Origin: SW4 sp042466115
GTDB taxonomy: Bacteria; Pseudomonadota; Alphaproteobacteria; Rhodobacterales; Rhodobacteraceae
Direction: 5' to 3'
Assembly: GCF_042466115.1 (NCBI RefSeq)
Contig: NZ_JAXHBQ010000001.1
Location: 372,001 to 436,000 of the forward strand
DNA: 64,000 nucleotides
Part shown: positions 24,711 to 34,124 of the stretch, in pieces
How the letters are laid out: every line of letters begins with the position of its first letter
Numbering within the stretch: the first letter of the stretch is position 1
Program-made: the position numbers and the translations under genes
The notes under the pieces: generated by a model
Told to the model about the DNA's origin: nothing
Seen by the model: only the letters and a program-made list of their open reading frames with translations
The model's database searches: none

Positions 24711-26531
24711 TTACCCTTCCTCGTACCACCACACGTCGGGCTGCCAGCCGGGCCAGTCGCCAAAGATCGGCATGGTGTCGGGGAAATGCAGGTTCTTGTC
24801 GTGAGCGATACGGCTGATGTTCCACTGGTAGATCGGGATCACATAGCGCCCCGATGTCAGCAGACGGTCCAACGCACGGGTTGCGGCCAGAAAATCATCC
24901 TGGGATGGCGAGGTCAGCAAGCGGTCGATCATCGCGTCAATCGCGGCACTTTCCACACCCATCAGGTTGCGCCCGCCCGGTTCATTTGCAGCTAGCGAAC
25001 CCCAGTAAAGGTTCTGTTCATTGCCGGGCGACAGGGACAACCCGCGCCGCATATAGGTCATGTCGAAATCATAGGCGTCAGTGCGTTCCTTGCCCTGCGC
25101 GCTGTCGACAACGGCAACCGTGGGCGTCACGCCAATCCGTTCCAGCGACTGCACATACATGTCGATGATCGCCTGATTTTCACTGCTGCCCGATTCCAGC
25201 AGGATTTCAAACGTGAACGGATTGCCATCGGCGTCCGCCATCACCCCGTCCTGCACCGTGTAACCCGCCTGTTCCATCAGATCGAGGGCGGCGGCAGTGC
25301 CAGCACGGTTGCGTTCGGACCCGTCCCCGACGGGCAGGGCATAGCCGCTGATTGCGTCCGCCGGTATGCTATCGGCAAATGGTTCCAGAAATTCGGCGAC
25401 GCGCCCCGTGGCGGGGCCATCCAGCATCGCCAGCGGCGAGTTGCTGAAATAGGACGTGATGCGCGGCTGCGCGCTTCCGGTCATCGCCTCGTTGATGAAT
25501 TCAAAGTTGAAGGCATGGATCATCGCATCGCGCACGCGGATATCGGCAAACTGCGGGCTGCGCGTGTTCATCACGAAACCGGTGATCCCGCTGGGGCGCG
25601 CATGGGGTAAGACCGACAGCACAACGTCACCTGCGGTAATCGCTTCAAAGTTATACTGGCTTTCCCATTTGGCGACGTTGAATTCGCGGTTGGAATTGAC
25701 CTCGCCGACCTTGAAGGCCTCGAACGCGGCGGTTTCATCGCCAAAGAATTCCAGCCGGATCGTATCAAGGTTGTATAGCCCGTTCACAAACGGCACGACA
25801 TCATACCCCCAGTAATCGGGGTTGCGGGTCAGTTCCAGGAAACGGCCCGCCTCGAAGTCGCTGATCTGATAGGGGCCGGATGTGGTGGGGATCACGTCCA
25901 GACCGCTTTCGGCGAAATCAATGCCCTCCCACTGGGATTTTTGCAGGATCGGGCGGATACCGGCCAGCAGGGCCAGCTCGCGGTCCTCGGTGTTGAAGGT
26001 CATGCGCACCGTGCGCTCGCCGGTCGCTTCGATGCTGGCAAGTTTGCCATAGAACCCGTGATAGCGCGGATGGCCGACCGTCCCGAGGGTTTCATAGGAC
26101 CAGATCACATCATCGACCGTGACGGGGCTCCCGTCCGAGAATCGGGCTTCCTCGCGCAGGGTAAATTCGACCCATTCGCGATTCGGTCCGGTCTCGACCG
26201 ATTCGGCCAAAAGACCGTAAAGCGTGAAGGGTTCATCCAAGGATCGCGCCATCAGGCTCTCTCCGGTAAGGAAGCGCAGCTGCCACGGGACCGACCCCTT
26301 GAGGATGTAGGGATTGAGGCTGTCAAAGCTGCCAACCTCGGCGGTGACGATGCGCCCGCCACTGGGCGCGCCGGGGTTGGCATAGGGCAGATGCGCAAAA
26401 TCTGGTGGCAGGGCCGGGTCCCCATACATAGCTATGCCATGCTGGGGTTCGGCGATCGCGAATGTGGCGCAAAGCGCGATGCTTGCCGTAGCGGCAATCC
26501 GGCGCGCGGCTGTGAAAAACTCTGTGGCCAT
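24711..26531 (-). CDS. Periplasmic peptide/oligopeptide-binding protein (SBP family 5, YejA-like)
   Basis: 606 residues with a signal peptide (RIAATASIALCATFAIAEP). The mature protein has the family 5 solute-binding pattern: FTLREEARFSDGSPVTVDDV, GPYQISDFEAGRFLELTRNP, GFVMNTRSPQFADIRVRDAM. The length and the early HGIAMYGDPALPPDFAHLPY segment match YejA-type binding proteins, which serve yejABEF-like transporters for peptides. No permease or ATPase gene lies on either side, so it is an orphan binding protein in this window. Confidence 0.92.
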   Translation of the reverse strand: MATEFFTAARRIAATASIALCATFAIAEPQHGIAMYGDPALPPDFAHLPYANPGAPSGGRIVTAEVGSFDSLNPYILKGSVPWQLRFLTGESLMARSLDEPFTLYGLLAESVETGPNREWVEFTLREEARFSDGSPVTVDDVIWSYETLGTVGHPRYHGFYGKLASIEATGERTVRMTFNTEDRELALLAGIRPILQKSQWEGIDFAESGLDVIPTTSGPYQISDFEAGRFLELTRNPDYWGYDVVPFVNGLYNLDTIRLEFFGDETAAFEAFKVGEVNSNREFNVAKWESQYNFEAITAGDVVLSVLPHARPSGITGFVMNTRSPQFADIRVRDAMIHAFNFEFINEAMTGSAQPRITSYFSNSPLAMLDGPATGRVAEFLEPFADSIPADAISGYALPVGDGSERNRAGTAAALDLMEQAGYTVQDGVMADADGNPFTFEILLESGSSENQAIIDMYVQSLERIGVTPTVAVVDSAQGKERTDAYDFDMTYMRRGLSLSPGNEQNLYWGSLAANEPGGRNLMGVESAAIDAMIDRLLTSPSQDDFLAATRALDRLLTSGRYVIPIYQWNISRIAHDKNLHFPDTMPIFGDWPGWQPDVWWYEEG

Positions 26532-26610
26532 TTTGGAGACAATCCCTTTATTCCCTGTGCCTGTTGGCGATCAGCCTAAACAGGGTTCCAAGTGTTTTCA
26601 AACTTTTAGC

Positions 26611-26639
26611 TTGGACACACGCGACAGATTGCTTATAAA
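26611..26639 (+). promoter_or_regulatory. Sigma-70-type promoter for a probable small RNA
   Basis: TTGGAC (26611-26616) and TATAAA (26634-26639) are separated by exactly 17 bp, close to the TTGACA-17-TATAAT consensus. Transcription would begin near 26646. No CDS with a ribosome site follows before the terminator at 26693-26720. Confidence 0.55.
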
Positions 26640-26645
26640 GAGTGC

Positions 26646-26720
26646 ACTGCTCGATAGGTTTCTTGCCTGTATGAAACCTGCCTCAATAACTTAACGCCAG
26701 CCTTGTGCTGGCGTTTTTTT
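26646..26720 (+). ncRNA. Candidate small RNA of about 75 nt (or transcribed leader) upstream of bdhA
   Basis: Between a good promoter and a strong terminator lies a stretch with one internal hairpin (AGGTTTC at 26656-26662 paired with GAAACCT at 26673-26679, loop TTGCCTGTAT), a short single-stranded link and the terminator hairpin ending in seven T residues. This is the layout of a trans-acting sRNA with a Rho-independent 3' end. Hfq is encoded elsewhere in the window. The alternative is an attenuated leader of the bdhA operon, whose start lies 90 bp further on. The family is unknown to me. Confidence 0.45.
26693..26720 (+). terminator. Rho-independent terminator
   Basis: AACGCCAGC-CTTGT-GCTGGCGTT is a perfect 9-bp stem whose 3' arm runs into a T-tract (26714-26720). 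It lies 90 bp upstream of bdhA and is oriented with it, so it ends a transcript that begins upstream (see the candidate small RNA). Confidence 0.85.
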
Positions 26721-26809
26721 CTTTTTGGGGGTCTGTGAATTGTGATGTCGCCATTCTGGTCTTTGCAGGTGCAGCATGTCAGATTGCCCGCAACGCACAG
26801 GAGGCATTC

Positions 26810-27583
26810 ATGACACTCTCAGGAAAAACCGCCGTCATTACGGGCAGCAATTCGGGCATTGGTCTGGGCATCGCGTGGGAAATGGCGCGGGCGGGGGCGG
26901 ATGTTGTGCTCAACTCGTTCACCGATCGCGACGAAGATCACGCGCTGGCCAATGACATCGCCAAGGAAACGGGCGTGACCGCGCGCTATATCAAGGCGGA
27001 TATGTCCAAGGGCGATGAATGTCGCGACCTGATCGCGCGGGCGGGCAAATGCGATATCCTGATCAACAACGCCGGTATCCAGCATGTCGCCGCGATTGAC
27101 GAATTTCCGGCCGAAAAATGGGACGCGATCATCGCGATCAACCTCACATCCGCGTTTCATACCACGGCCGCGGCCCTGCCACTGATGCGCAAGGCTGGCT
27201 GGGGGCGGGTGATAAATATCGCCAGCGCCCATGGCCTCACGGCGTCGCCCTATAAGTCCGCCTATATCGCGGCCAAGCACGGGATCGTCGGCCTGTCGAA
27301 AACAACTGCACTGGAAACCGCGCAGGAACCGATCACCTGCAATGCGATCTGTCCGGGCTATGTGCTGACACCCTTGGTCGAAAGCCAGATCCCCGACACG
27401 ATGAAAGAATACGACATGTCGCGCGAGGATGTGATCAAGAACGTCATGCTGACGCGCCAGCCCTCCAAGGAATTTGCCACGGTCGAACAGTTGGGCGGCA
27501 CCGCCGTGTTCCTGTGTTCCGATGCTGCCGCCCAGATCACCGGCACGACGATCAGCGTCGATGGCGGCTGGACCGCGCTGTGA
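26810..27583 (+). CDS. bdhA: 3-hydroxybutyrate dehydrogenase (SDR family)
   Basis: 257 residues from the ATG at 26810, with AGGAGG upstream. It is a short-chain dehydrogenase with TGSNSGIG (11-18) for NAD binding, NNAG (86-89) and the catalytic Ser139, Tyr152, Lys156. The C-terminal part (GYVLTPLVESQIPD, LTRQPSKEFATVEQLGGTAV) follows D-beta-hydroxybutyrate dehydrogenases, which oxidise 3-hydroxybutyrate to acetoacetate when polyhydroxybutyrate is used. The next gene overlaps in a GTGA and encodes a patatin-like lipase, which fits storage-polymer turnover. Confidence 0.93.
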   Translation: MTLSGKTAVITGSNSGIGLGIAWEMARAGADVVLNSFTDRDEDHALANDIAKETGVTARYIKADMSKGDECRDLIARAGKCDILINNAGIQHVAAIDEFPAEKWDAIIAINLTSAFHTTAAALPLMRKAGWGRVINIASAHGLTASPYKSAYIAAKHGIVGLSKTTALETAQEPITCNAICPGYVLTPLVESQIPDTMKEYDMSREDVIKNVMLTRQPSKEFATVEQLGGTAVFLCSDAAAQITGTTISVDGGWTAL

Positions 27584-28611
27584 AACGCATCAACCTTGGT
27601 CTGCAAGGGGGCGGCGCGCACGGGGCGTTCACCTGGGGTGTGCTGGATCGCATCCTTATGGACGACCGGATCGAGATTGCGGCGATTTCCGGCACTTCGG
27701 CAGGGGCGCTGAATGGCGCGGCCCTCAAGGCGGGGATGATCGAAAAAGGACGTGAGGGCGCGCGCGCCAACCTTGATTGGCTGTGGGAACAGATCGGTGC
27801 GATCAGCGCGCCGGGCTTTACTGATTGGGTCGCGGCCTTTGGTCCGGCAACCCCGTTCATGGCGCAGGCGCTGGCCTATTCACCCGCTTACGCCGCCTTT
27901 GATGCCGCCTCGCGGATGTTTTCGCCCTATGGCTTTGGCACGGTGTTTTCCAACCCGCTGGAACGGATTGTCACGCAGTTTCACTATGATGCGGTCTGCG
28001 ATGATCACGGCCCCGAACTGCATATCTGCGCCACCAACGTGCGCAGCGGCAAGATCCGCGTCTTTTCCGGTGCCGAGATCGTGCCGGATGCGATCCTGGC
28101 CTCGGCCTGCCTGCCGACGCTGTTTCGCGCCGTCGAAATGGACGATCCGGTAACGGGGCAGCGCGAAGCATTCTGGGATGGCGGATATACCGGCAATCCG
28201 GCGCTGTTTCCGCTGTTCGAGGCGCATTTGCCCGACGATATTCTGGTGGTGAACATCAACCCGCTGTGGCGCGATGACTTGCCCGACGATCCGCAAAGCA
28301 TCCAGAACCGGATTAACGAGATCAGCTTTAATTCATCGCTATTGCGCGAATTGCGCGCGATTGAATTTGTCCAGCGTCTGATTGCCGATGGCAAGGTGGC
28401 CGAGGGACAGATGAAACGCGTGCTGGTGCATATGATTGCCGACGATCCGCTGATGAATGACCTGAACGTGGCAACGAAAACACTGGCGACACCGGTGGTT
28501 CTGGCGCGATTGAAAGCGGCGGGGCAGGCGGCGGCGGATACCTTTCTGACCAATCACTTTGATGATCTGAACGAACGCGAAACGGTCGATTTGCGGGCGA
28601 TGTTTTCCTAG
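27580..28611 (+). CDS. Patatin-like phospholipase/esterase
   Basis: 343 residues starting at the GTG at 27580, which overlaps the bdhA stop. The patatin motifs are complete: oxyanion loop LGLQGGGAHGAF, nucleophile elbow GTSAG with Ser40, and catalytic Asp200 in WDGGYTGN. The enzyme probably hydrolyses an ester in the cytoplasm. Tight coupling to bdhA suggests a role in polyhydroxybutyrate or hydroxybutyrate-ester metabolism; this link is inference. No signal peptide is seen. Confidence 0.9.
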   Translation: MKRINLGLQGGGAHGAFTWGVLDRILMDDRIEIAAISGTSAGALNGAALKAGMIEKGREGARANLDWLWEQIGAISAPGFTDWVAAFGPATPFMAQALAYSPAYAAFDAASRMFSPYGFGTVFSNPLERIVTQFHYDAVCDDHGPELHICATNVRSGKIRVFSGAEIVPDAILASACLPTLFRAVEMDDPVTGQREAFWDGGYTGNPALFPLFEAHLPDDILVVNINPLWRDDLPDDPQSIQNRINEISFNSSLLRELRAIEFVQRLIADGKVAEGQMKRVLVHMIADDPLMNDLNVATKTLATPVVLARLKAAGQAAADTFLTNHFDDLNERETVDLRAMFS

Positions 28612-29210
28612 GCCAGCAGCTTTAGCGCCAGCGCCCACATCACAACGCCGATGATCACGTCCAGCACCTGCCAGGCGCGGGCCGATTGCATGACAGGGGC
28701 CAATAGGCGCGCGCCATAGCCCAGCGAAAAGAAAAACACGAACGACGATGTGACCGCGCCAATGCCAAAGGCCAGCTTTTCGCGCGGTGCCGTGAAATCC
28801 GTCGAAATCGCGCCGATCAGCCCCAGCGTGTCCAGATAGACATGCGGGTTCAGCCATGTGAATGCCGCCGCCGTGGCCAGCGTCACCCCAAGGCTGGCGG
28901 ATTTTCCCGCCAGTGTCAGCGCATAATCGCCCTTCCACGCCGCCCAGAACCGCATCGCGCCATAGGCAAACAGGAATGCCGCGCCTCCCAAAGCCATGAC
29001 AACGGGCAGGGACGGGAATTGCGCCACGATCACGCCGAACCCGACGACGCCCGCCGTGATCAGCAAGGCATCGGACGCGGCACAGAACAGGCACAGCCAG
29101 AACACATGCTGGCGCAGCAATCCCTGACGCAGCACAAAGGCGTTTTGCGCGCCAATCGCAAGGATCAGCGCAAACGCCGTGGTAAAACCGATCAGGGCAG
29201 GGGCAAGCAC
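28608..29210 (-). CDS. LysE/ArgO-family amino-acid exporter
   Basis: 200 residues from the GTG at 29210, with six hydrophobic segments. The opening FALILAIGAQNAFVLRQGL and the later FTWLNPHVYLDTLGLIG are the hallmark stretches of LysE/ArgO exporters of basic amino acids. It is encoded 3 bp downstream of the DUF502 gene on the same strand, so the two are probably co-transcribed, and it overlaps the convergent patatin gene by four bases. The precise substrate is not proven. Confidence 0.92.
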   Translation of the reverse strand: MLAPALIGFTTAFALILAIGAQNAFVLRQGLLRQHVFWLCLFCAASDALLITAGVVGFGVIVAQFPSLPVVMALGGAAFLFAYGAMRFWAAWKGDYALTLAGKSASLGVTLATAAAFTWLNPHVYLDTLGLIGAISTDFTAPREKLAFGIGAVTSSFVFFFSLGYGARLLAPVMQSARAWQVLDVIIGVVMWALALKLLA

Positions 29211-29213
29211 GCG

Positions 29214-29936
29214 CTAGACAACCGCTGGCGGCTTGGTCGGGTCTTTGCCGTTGGGATAGACAAGCCCGGCGGAAATCACCAGTTTCGCGGCGTCCTCGAC
29301 GCTCATGTCCAGCTCGAATATCTCGTCACGGGGCAGGAACAGCAGGAAACCCGACGTGGGGTTTGGCGTGGTCGGCAGAAACACGGTCGCAATGTCCTTG
29401 TCGCCATGAATCTTGCTTTTGATTTCGCCCTTGGCGTTGATGCTGATAAAGGCAATCGCCCAGATCCCCTTGCGCGGGTATTCGATCAGGCAGGCCTTAT
29501 CAAAGGATGTGTCGCGCTGGGAAAACACGGTTTCGGCAATCTGTTTCACACCGCTGTAGATCGAACGCACAACCGGCATGCGTTCAACGAACCCCTCGCC
29601 CCAGCGCAGAAACGACCGCCCGATCAGCCCCTTGCCCAGCCAGCCGACAAAGACCGTGAAGGCTAGGAACACGAACACACCGATTCCGCGCACGTTGACG
29701 TTGATGCGTTCGGCTTCGGGCCCGCGGATCATCTGGTTGACCCAGTTGACCAGTTCTTCGGGCTGATAGCCGCGCGGCACGAACGGCCAGACCCATGAAT
29801 CGATCCAGCCCACGACCGTCCAGATCAGCCAGAGCGTCAGGCCAATGGGTGCGATGATGATCAAACCGGCCAGAAAATTCCCGCGAATGCGCGCGATCAG
29901 GCCGCGGCGGTGGGGATCAGGAGGGGTATTTGTCAT
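29214..29936 (-). CDS. DUF502 membrane protein
   Basis: 240 residues. Two N-terminal hydrophobic segments (GNFLAGLIIIAPIGLTLWLIW and GIGVFVFLAFTVFVGWLGKG) are followed by a conserved soluble part with RMPVVRSIYSGVKQIAETV and VFLPTTPNPTSGFLLFLPRD, which are characteristic of DUF502 proteins. The family is found in many bacteria and plants and has no settled biochemical function. The basic, proline-rich N-terminus (TPPDPHRRGLIARIRG) is cytoplasmic by the positive-inside rule. Confidence 0.93.
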   Translation of the reverse strand: MTNTPPDPHRRGLIARIRGNFLAGLIIIAPIGLTLWLIWTVVGWIDSWVWPFVPRGYQPEELVNWVNQMIRGPEAERINVNVRGIGVFVFLAFTVFVGWLGKGLIGRSFLRWGEGFVERMPVVRSIYSGVKQIAETVFSQRDTSFDKACLIEYPRKGIWAIAFISINAKGEIKSKIHGDKDIATVFLPTTPNPTSGFLLFLPRDEIFELDMSVEDAAKLVISAGLVYPNGKDPTKPPAVV

Positions 29937-30016
29937 ATCGCGTTTCCGTATTGGTCGGCCTACGATTTATGTGCTGCGCAGGCCAGTCACAAGCGAGCAG
30001 TTGCGTTTCACGGGGA

Positions 30017-30921
<905 letters not shown>

Positions 30922-30925
<4 letters not shown>

Positions 30926-31815
30926 CGCGGGGTCTCTCCTGATACATAGGTGGCAGCGGCGCGCAGGGCGCGTGCAAGGGCGGTGTCCCGATCTGCGCCG
31001 GCACTTTCGGCTGCGATATGCGCCGCCATGAAGGTGTCGCCCGCACCGGTCACACGCGTCACCAGCACTTCGGGCGGGGTTTGGGTGATGATGTCGTCGC
31101 CCGATGCTTCCGAGGCGGATCGGCCACCGTCTGTCACCAGCACACGGTGCGCGCCTTGGGCGATCAATCCGGTTGCGGCGGCGGCTGACGTGTCAAACAC
31201 GGTGTTGCATAGCAGTCCGGCTTCCTCGAGGTTCACATAAAGCGTGGCCGAGGGGTGATTGCGCAGCGCCATCAGGCGTTTGGCCTTGCCCGGTGACGCA
31301 GGCGCGACCCGCAGGTCAGCGGCGGCAAACAGGGGCGAGGCGGCGATGTCATGCAGCAGGTCTTCGGTCAGGTTTCCATCCAGCGCCACGGGGCCGTTGA
31401 ACGGATGTGCGCTGTCGCCAAGGCGCCCATCCGAGAGCGGGCGCAGGATTTTCGCACCCGCCTGTTCCAGTGAATGGGCATCGGCAATCGCGGCAATCAG
31501 CCCATTTGCCCCTTCGACGGCCATATAGACATCCGTGGGCAGATCATCGCTGCGATAAAGGAAATCGGTGTTCAGGCCCATCCGGTCGCATTCGGCGACC
31601 AGTTCGTTACCTTCGGCATCGCGGCCCACGGACGAGAGCAGGGCAGGGCGCATCCCGAATTGCACCAGCGTCATGGCGATATTCATCGCCACACCACCGG
31701 GTAGGCGGGTGATCCGGCCCGGCACATCACTGCCCGCACGCATATGGCTCGAGGATCGCCCGATCACGTCCCACAGGACCGATCCGATGCACAGGATGTC
31801 AGGTTGGTTTGTCAT
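30922..31815 (-). CDS. psuK: PfkB-family kinase, probably pseudouridine kinase
   Basis: 297 residues. The ribokinase/PfkB signature TGAGDTFMAAH lies near the C-terminus and the sugar-binding part RLPGGVAMNIAMTLVQFG near the start. Position decides the substrate: the gene overlaps psuG, which acts on the phosphorylated product, so it should phosphorylate pseudouridine. A long hairpin lies just upstream, between this gene and the DUF4198 gene. Confidence 0.9.
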
Positions 31816-31876
31816 GGCGAACTTTTGGCGCGCCTATCGACGGGCGTCAATAAGTTCACGACTCTGATAAAGGGCG

Positions 31877-31929
31877 GCCCCCGACCGCGGGTGGGGGAGA
31901 AGCCCCCGCCCATGGGGGCGGTCGGGGGC
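31877..31929. repeat. Long nested inverted repeat (12-bp outer and 9-bp inner stem)
   Basis: GCCCCCGACCGC (31877-31888) pairs perfectly with GCGGTCGGGGGC (31918-31929). Inside, GGGTGGGGG (31889-31897) pairs with CCCCCGCCC (31903-31911) around an AGAAG loop, leaving ATGGGG unpaired on one side. The element stands between the stop of the DUF4198 gene and the start of psuK on the minus strand. It has no T-run beside it and resembles an intergenic repeat of the REP type more than a plain terminator. Confidence 0.6.
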
Positions 31930-31984
31930 TGTCCGGCGGTGCCGTCCAAGAAAGAAATTTTTGCCGTGCTGCATTATTCAAAGG

Positions 31985-32785
31985 CTATTCAGGCACGGCA
32001 AACGTCAAATTCGCCCAAAGCGTTTCCCAGACGGCATTGCTGCTGGCGGCCAGGTCTGCACCGGGTTCGCGCAGCACGACGGCATCCAGCATATAGGAAT
32101 GGCCCGCCGTCACGGGCACCACGGCAATCCCGTTTGCGTCCGTGCGCAAATAGGTGACAGTGACCGTGTCGTCGGGGGCTTTGTCGAAAACCTCGACCTG
32201 CGTATCGGCACGCACATCATCCCCGTAAAACACCTGCACGCGCATGCCTGCGGACAGATCATCCGTGTAGGGGTTGGTCAGGGCTACAAATTCGGTTTCC
32301 AGCCCCGTGCGCATATCCGCGCCATCGCCAACGCCCACATTGATCAGGGTCTTGGCATAGCGGCCATAGACTTCGCGGAAATTGGCATCTGGCAGGGCGC
32401 GCGCTTCATGCAGACTGCGCACATCGCCAAAATCCTTGTGATCGACGAACCGCTGGAATTTCGCCCAGTCGTCATAGGTGACGGTGGCCGTGGTGGACTG
32501 GTAGATCACCACATTCAGCCCCTCGGTCAGCGGCGCCGCATTCAACGCAGGTCGTGACCCAAGCCGCCCCTGCACCGGCAATCCGCGCGGGCCCGCGAAT
32601 TGTTCGAAACGCACGAACCGTTGCGGCAGATACGAAAGTTCCACCCCTTCAAAGGCTTGACCGTTGACAATCTCGGCTTCAAGCCTACCGTCTGACGGCA
32701 CCTGATAGGCAAGCGGTTCCAGCCAGAACTCGTGCGCCGACACCGAACCGGCAAGAAGTGAGAATAGAAAGATGAGCGCGCGCAT
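31985..32785 (-). CDS. Periplasmic DUF4198-like protein
   Basis: 266 residues from the ATG at 32785, with AAAGGA nine bases upstream. A signal peptide (MRALIFLFSLLAGSVSA) precedes HEFWLEPLAY, the N-terminal mark of DUF4198 proteins, many of which accompany nickel, cobalt or other metal uptake systems. The C-terminal half (DTVTVTYLRTDANGIAVVPV) looks like a beta-sandwich. The divergent gene encodes a HupE/UreJ-type membrane protein, which strengthens a link to metal transport. The two start regions overlap by 14 bp. Confidence 0.78.
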   Translation of the reverse strand: MRALIFLFSLLAGSVSAHEFWLEPLAYQVPSDGRLEAEIVNGQAFEGVELSYLPQRFVRFEQFAGPRGLPVQGRLGSRPALNAAPLTEGLNVVIYQSTTATVTYDDWAKFQRFVDHKDFGDVRSLHEARALPDANFREVYGRYAKTLINVGVGDGADMRTGLETEFVALTNPYTDDLSAGMRVQVFYGDDVRADTQVEVFDKAPDDTVTVTYLRTDANGIAVVPVTAGHSYMLDAVVLREPGADLAASSNAVWETLWANLTFAVPE

Positions 32786-34124
32786 GATCAATTCCTTTGG
32801 TAACAAGCCTATGGTGTCCCTGGCGGCGGTGATGTCAACCGCGCTCGCGCTGTGGATCACGATGGCGTCATTGGCGCAGGCCCACGAAGTCCTGCCCGCA
32901 ATCGGCGACCTGAGCGTCGAAGATGGCACCGTGACCCTGTCGATCAGCGCCAATCTGGAAAGTTTCGTTGCCGATATTGATCTGGACGGGCTGGAGGACA
33001 CCGAAGCCGCCCCCGAAGCCGCAGCCTATGACAATCTGCGCGCGCTGTCGCCCGATGACCTGGCGGCGCAATTTACTGCCTTCTGGCCGCAGATGGCGGG
33101 GGGGATCACGCTACAGGCCGATGGTGTAGACCTTCCGCTGACCCTTGCCAGCGTGACCGTGCCCGCGGTGGGCGATGTGGAGGTCGTGCGCGCTTCGACG
33201 TTCGTGATCACCGCCCCGCTGCCCGACGGGGCCGAAACCCTGACCGTAGGCTGGGCGCCGCGCTTTGGCGTGCTGGTCCTGCGCCAGATGGGTGTAGATG
33301 CGCCCTATGACGGCTATCTTGCGGGTGGCGCACTGTCCGATCCGATCAAGATCGCCGGTGGTAATCAGGCCAGCGGCTGGCAAACCTTTGTCGATTACAT
33401 CCCTGTGGGGTTTGATCATATCGTGCCCAAGGGGCTGGATCATATCCTGTTTGTTCTGGGCCTGTTTTTCCTTGCCGCGCGGATGCGCCCGTTGATCTGG
33501 CAGGTCAGCGCGTTCACGCTGGCGCATACGATCACGCTGGCGCTGGCGGCGTTGGGATATGTCAACGTATCAGGCGCGATTGTCGAACCGCTGATCGCGG
33601 CTTCGATCGTCTATGTCGCCGTGGAAAACATCTTTGCCAAGGGGCTGAACCCGTGGCGGCCACTGATCATCTTTGGCTTTGGTCTGTTGCATGGTCTGGG
33701 GTTTGCCAGCGTGTTGGCCGAATTCGGCCTGCCCGATTATGCCTTTGTGCCCGCCCTGATCGGATTCAACATCGGGGTCGAAGTGGGGCAGCTGTTCGTG
33801 ATTGCCGTGATGTTCCTGTGCGTCGTGCAGGCGATCCGTGTGGATCGGGGCCGCAACGAGGTCATGCAGGCCACGGTCCTGTATGCAGTCTTGCTGCTGG
33901 CCACGGTTGCCATGTGCTTCCTGTCGTGGCCGCAACTGACGCAGACGCTGGAAATGTCGCCGCTGGTGTTCTTTGTGCCCCTTGCTGCGGTATTTGCCCT
34001 GTGCCTGCTGTCGGTCCGCCTGCGCGACCAGTTGCATGCATACCGGCGGATCGTCGCAGTGCCTGCGTCCGTGGCCATCGCGATTGTCGGGGCTTACTGG
34101 TTCGTGGAGCGGGTGTTTCTTTAG
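32772..34124 (+). CDS. HupE/UreJ-family membrane protein
   Basis: 450 residues if started at the ATG at 32772; ATGs at 32784 and 32811 are alternatives, and the last gives a compact signal peptide ending ASLAQA before HEV. Residues 40-200 form a periplasmic domain. The rest has about six membrane helices with the HupE/UreJ_2 motifs GLDHILFVLGLFFLA (His224) and FGLLHGLGFASVLAEFG. HupE proteins carry nickel or related metals. Together with the divergent DUF4198 gene it probably forms a metal-uptake pair; the metal is not known. It ends in a four-base overlap with the convergent Cys-rich gene. Confidence 0.85.
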   Translation: MSARMINSFGNKPMVSLAAVMSTALALWITMASLAQAHEVLPAIGDLSVEDGTVTLSISANLESFVADIDLDGLEDTEAAPEAAAYDNLRALSPDDLAAQFTAFWPQMAGGITLQADGVDLPLTLASVTVPAVGDVEVVRASTFVITAPLPDGAETLTVGWAPRFGVLVLRQMGVDAPYDGYLAGGALSDPIKIAGGNQASGWQTFVDYIPVGFDHIVPKGLDHILFVLGLFFLAARMRPLIWQVSAFTLAHTITLALAALGYVNVSGAIVEPLIAASIVYVAVENIFAKGLNPWRPLIIFGFGLLHGLGFASVLAEFGLPDYAFVPALIGFNIGVEVGQLFVIAVMFLCVVQAIRVDRGRNEVMQATVLYAVLLLATVAMCFLSWPQLTQTLEMSPLVFFVPLAAVFALCLLSVRLRDQLHAYRRIVAVPASVAIAIVGAYWFVERVFL

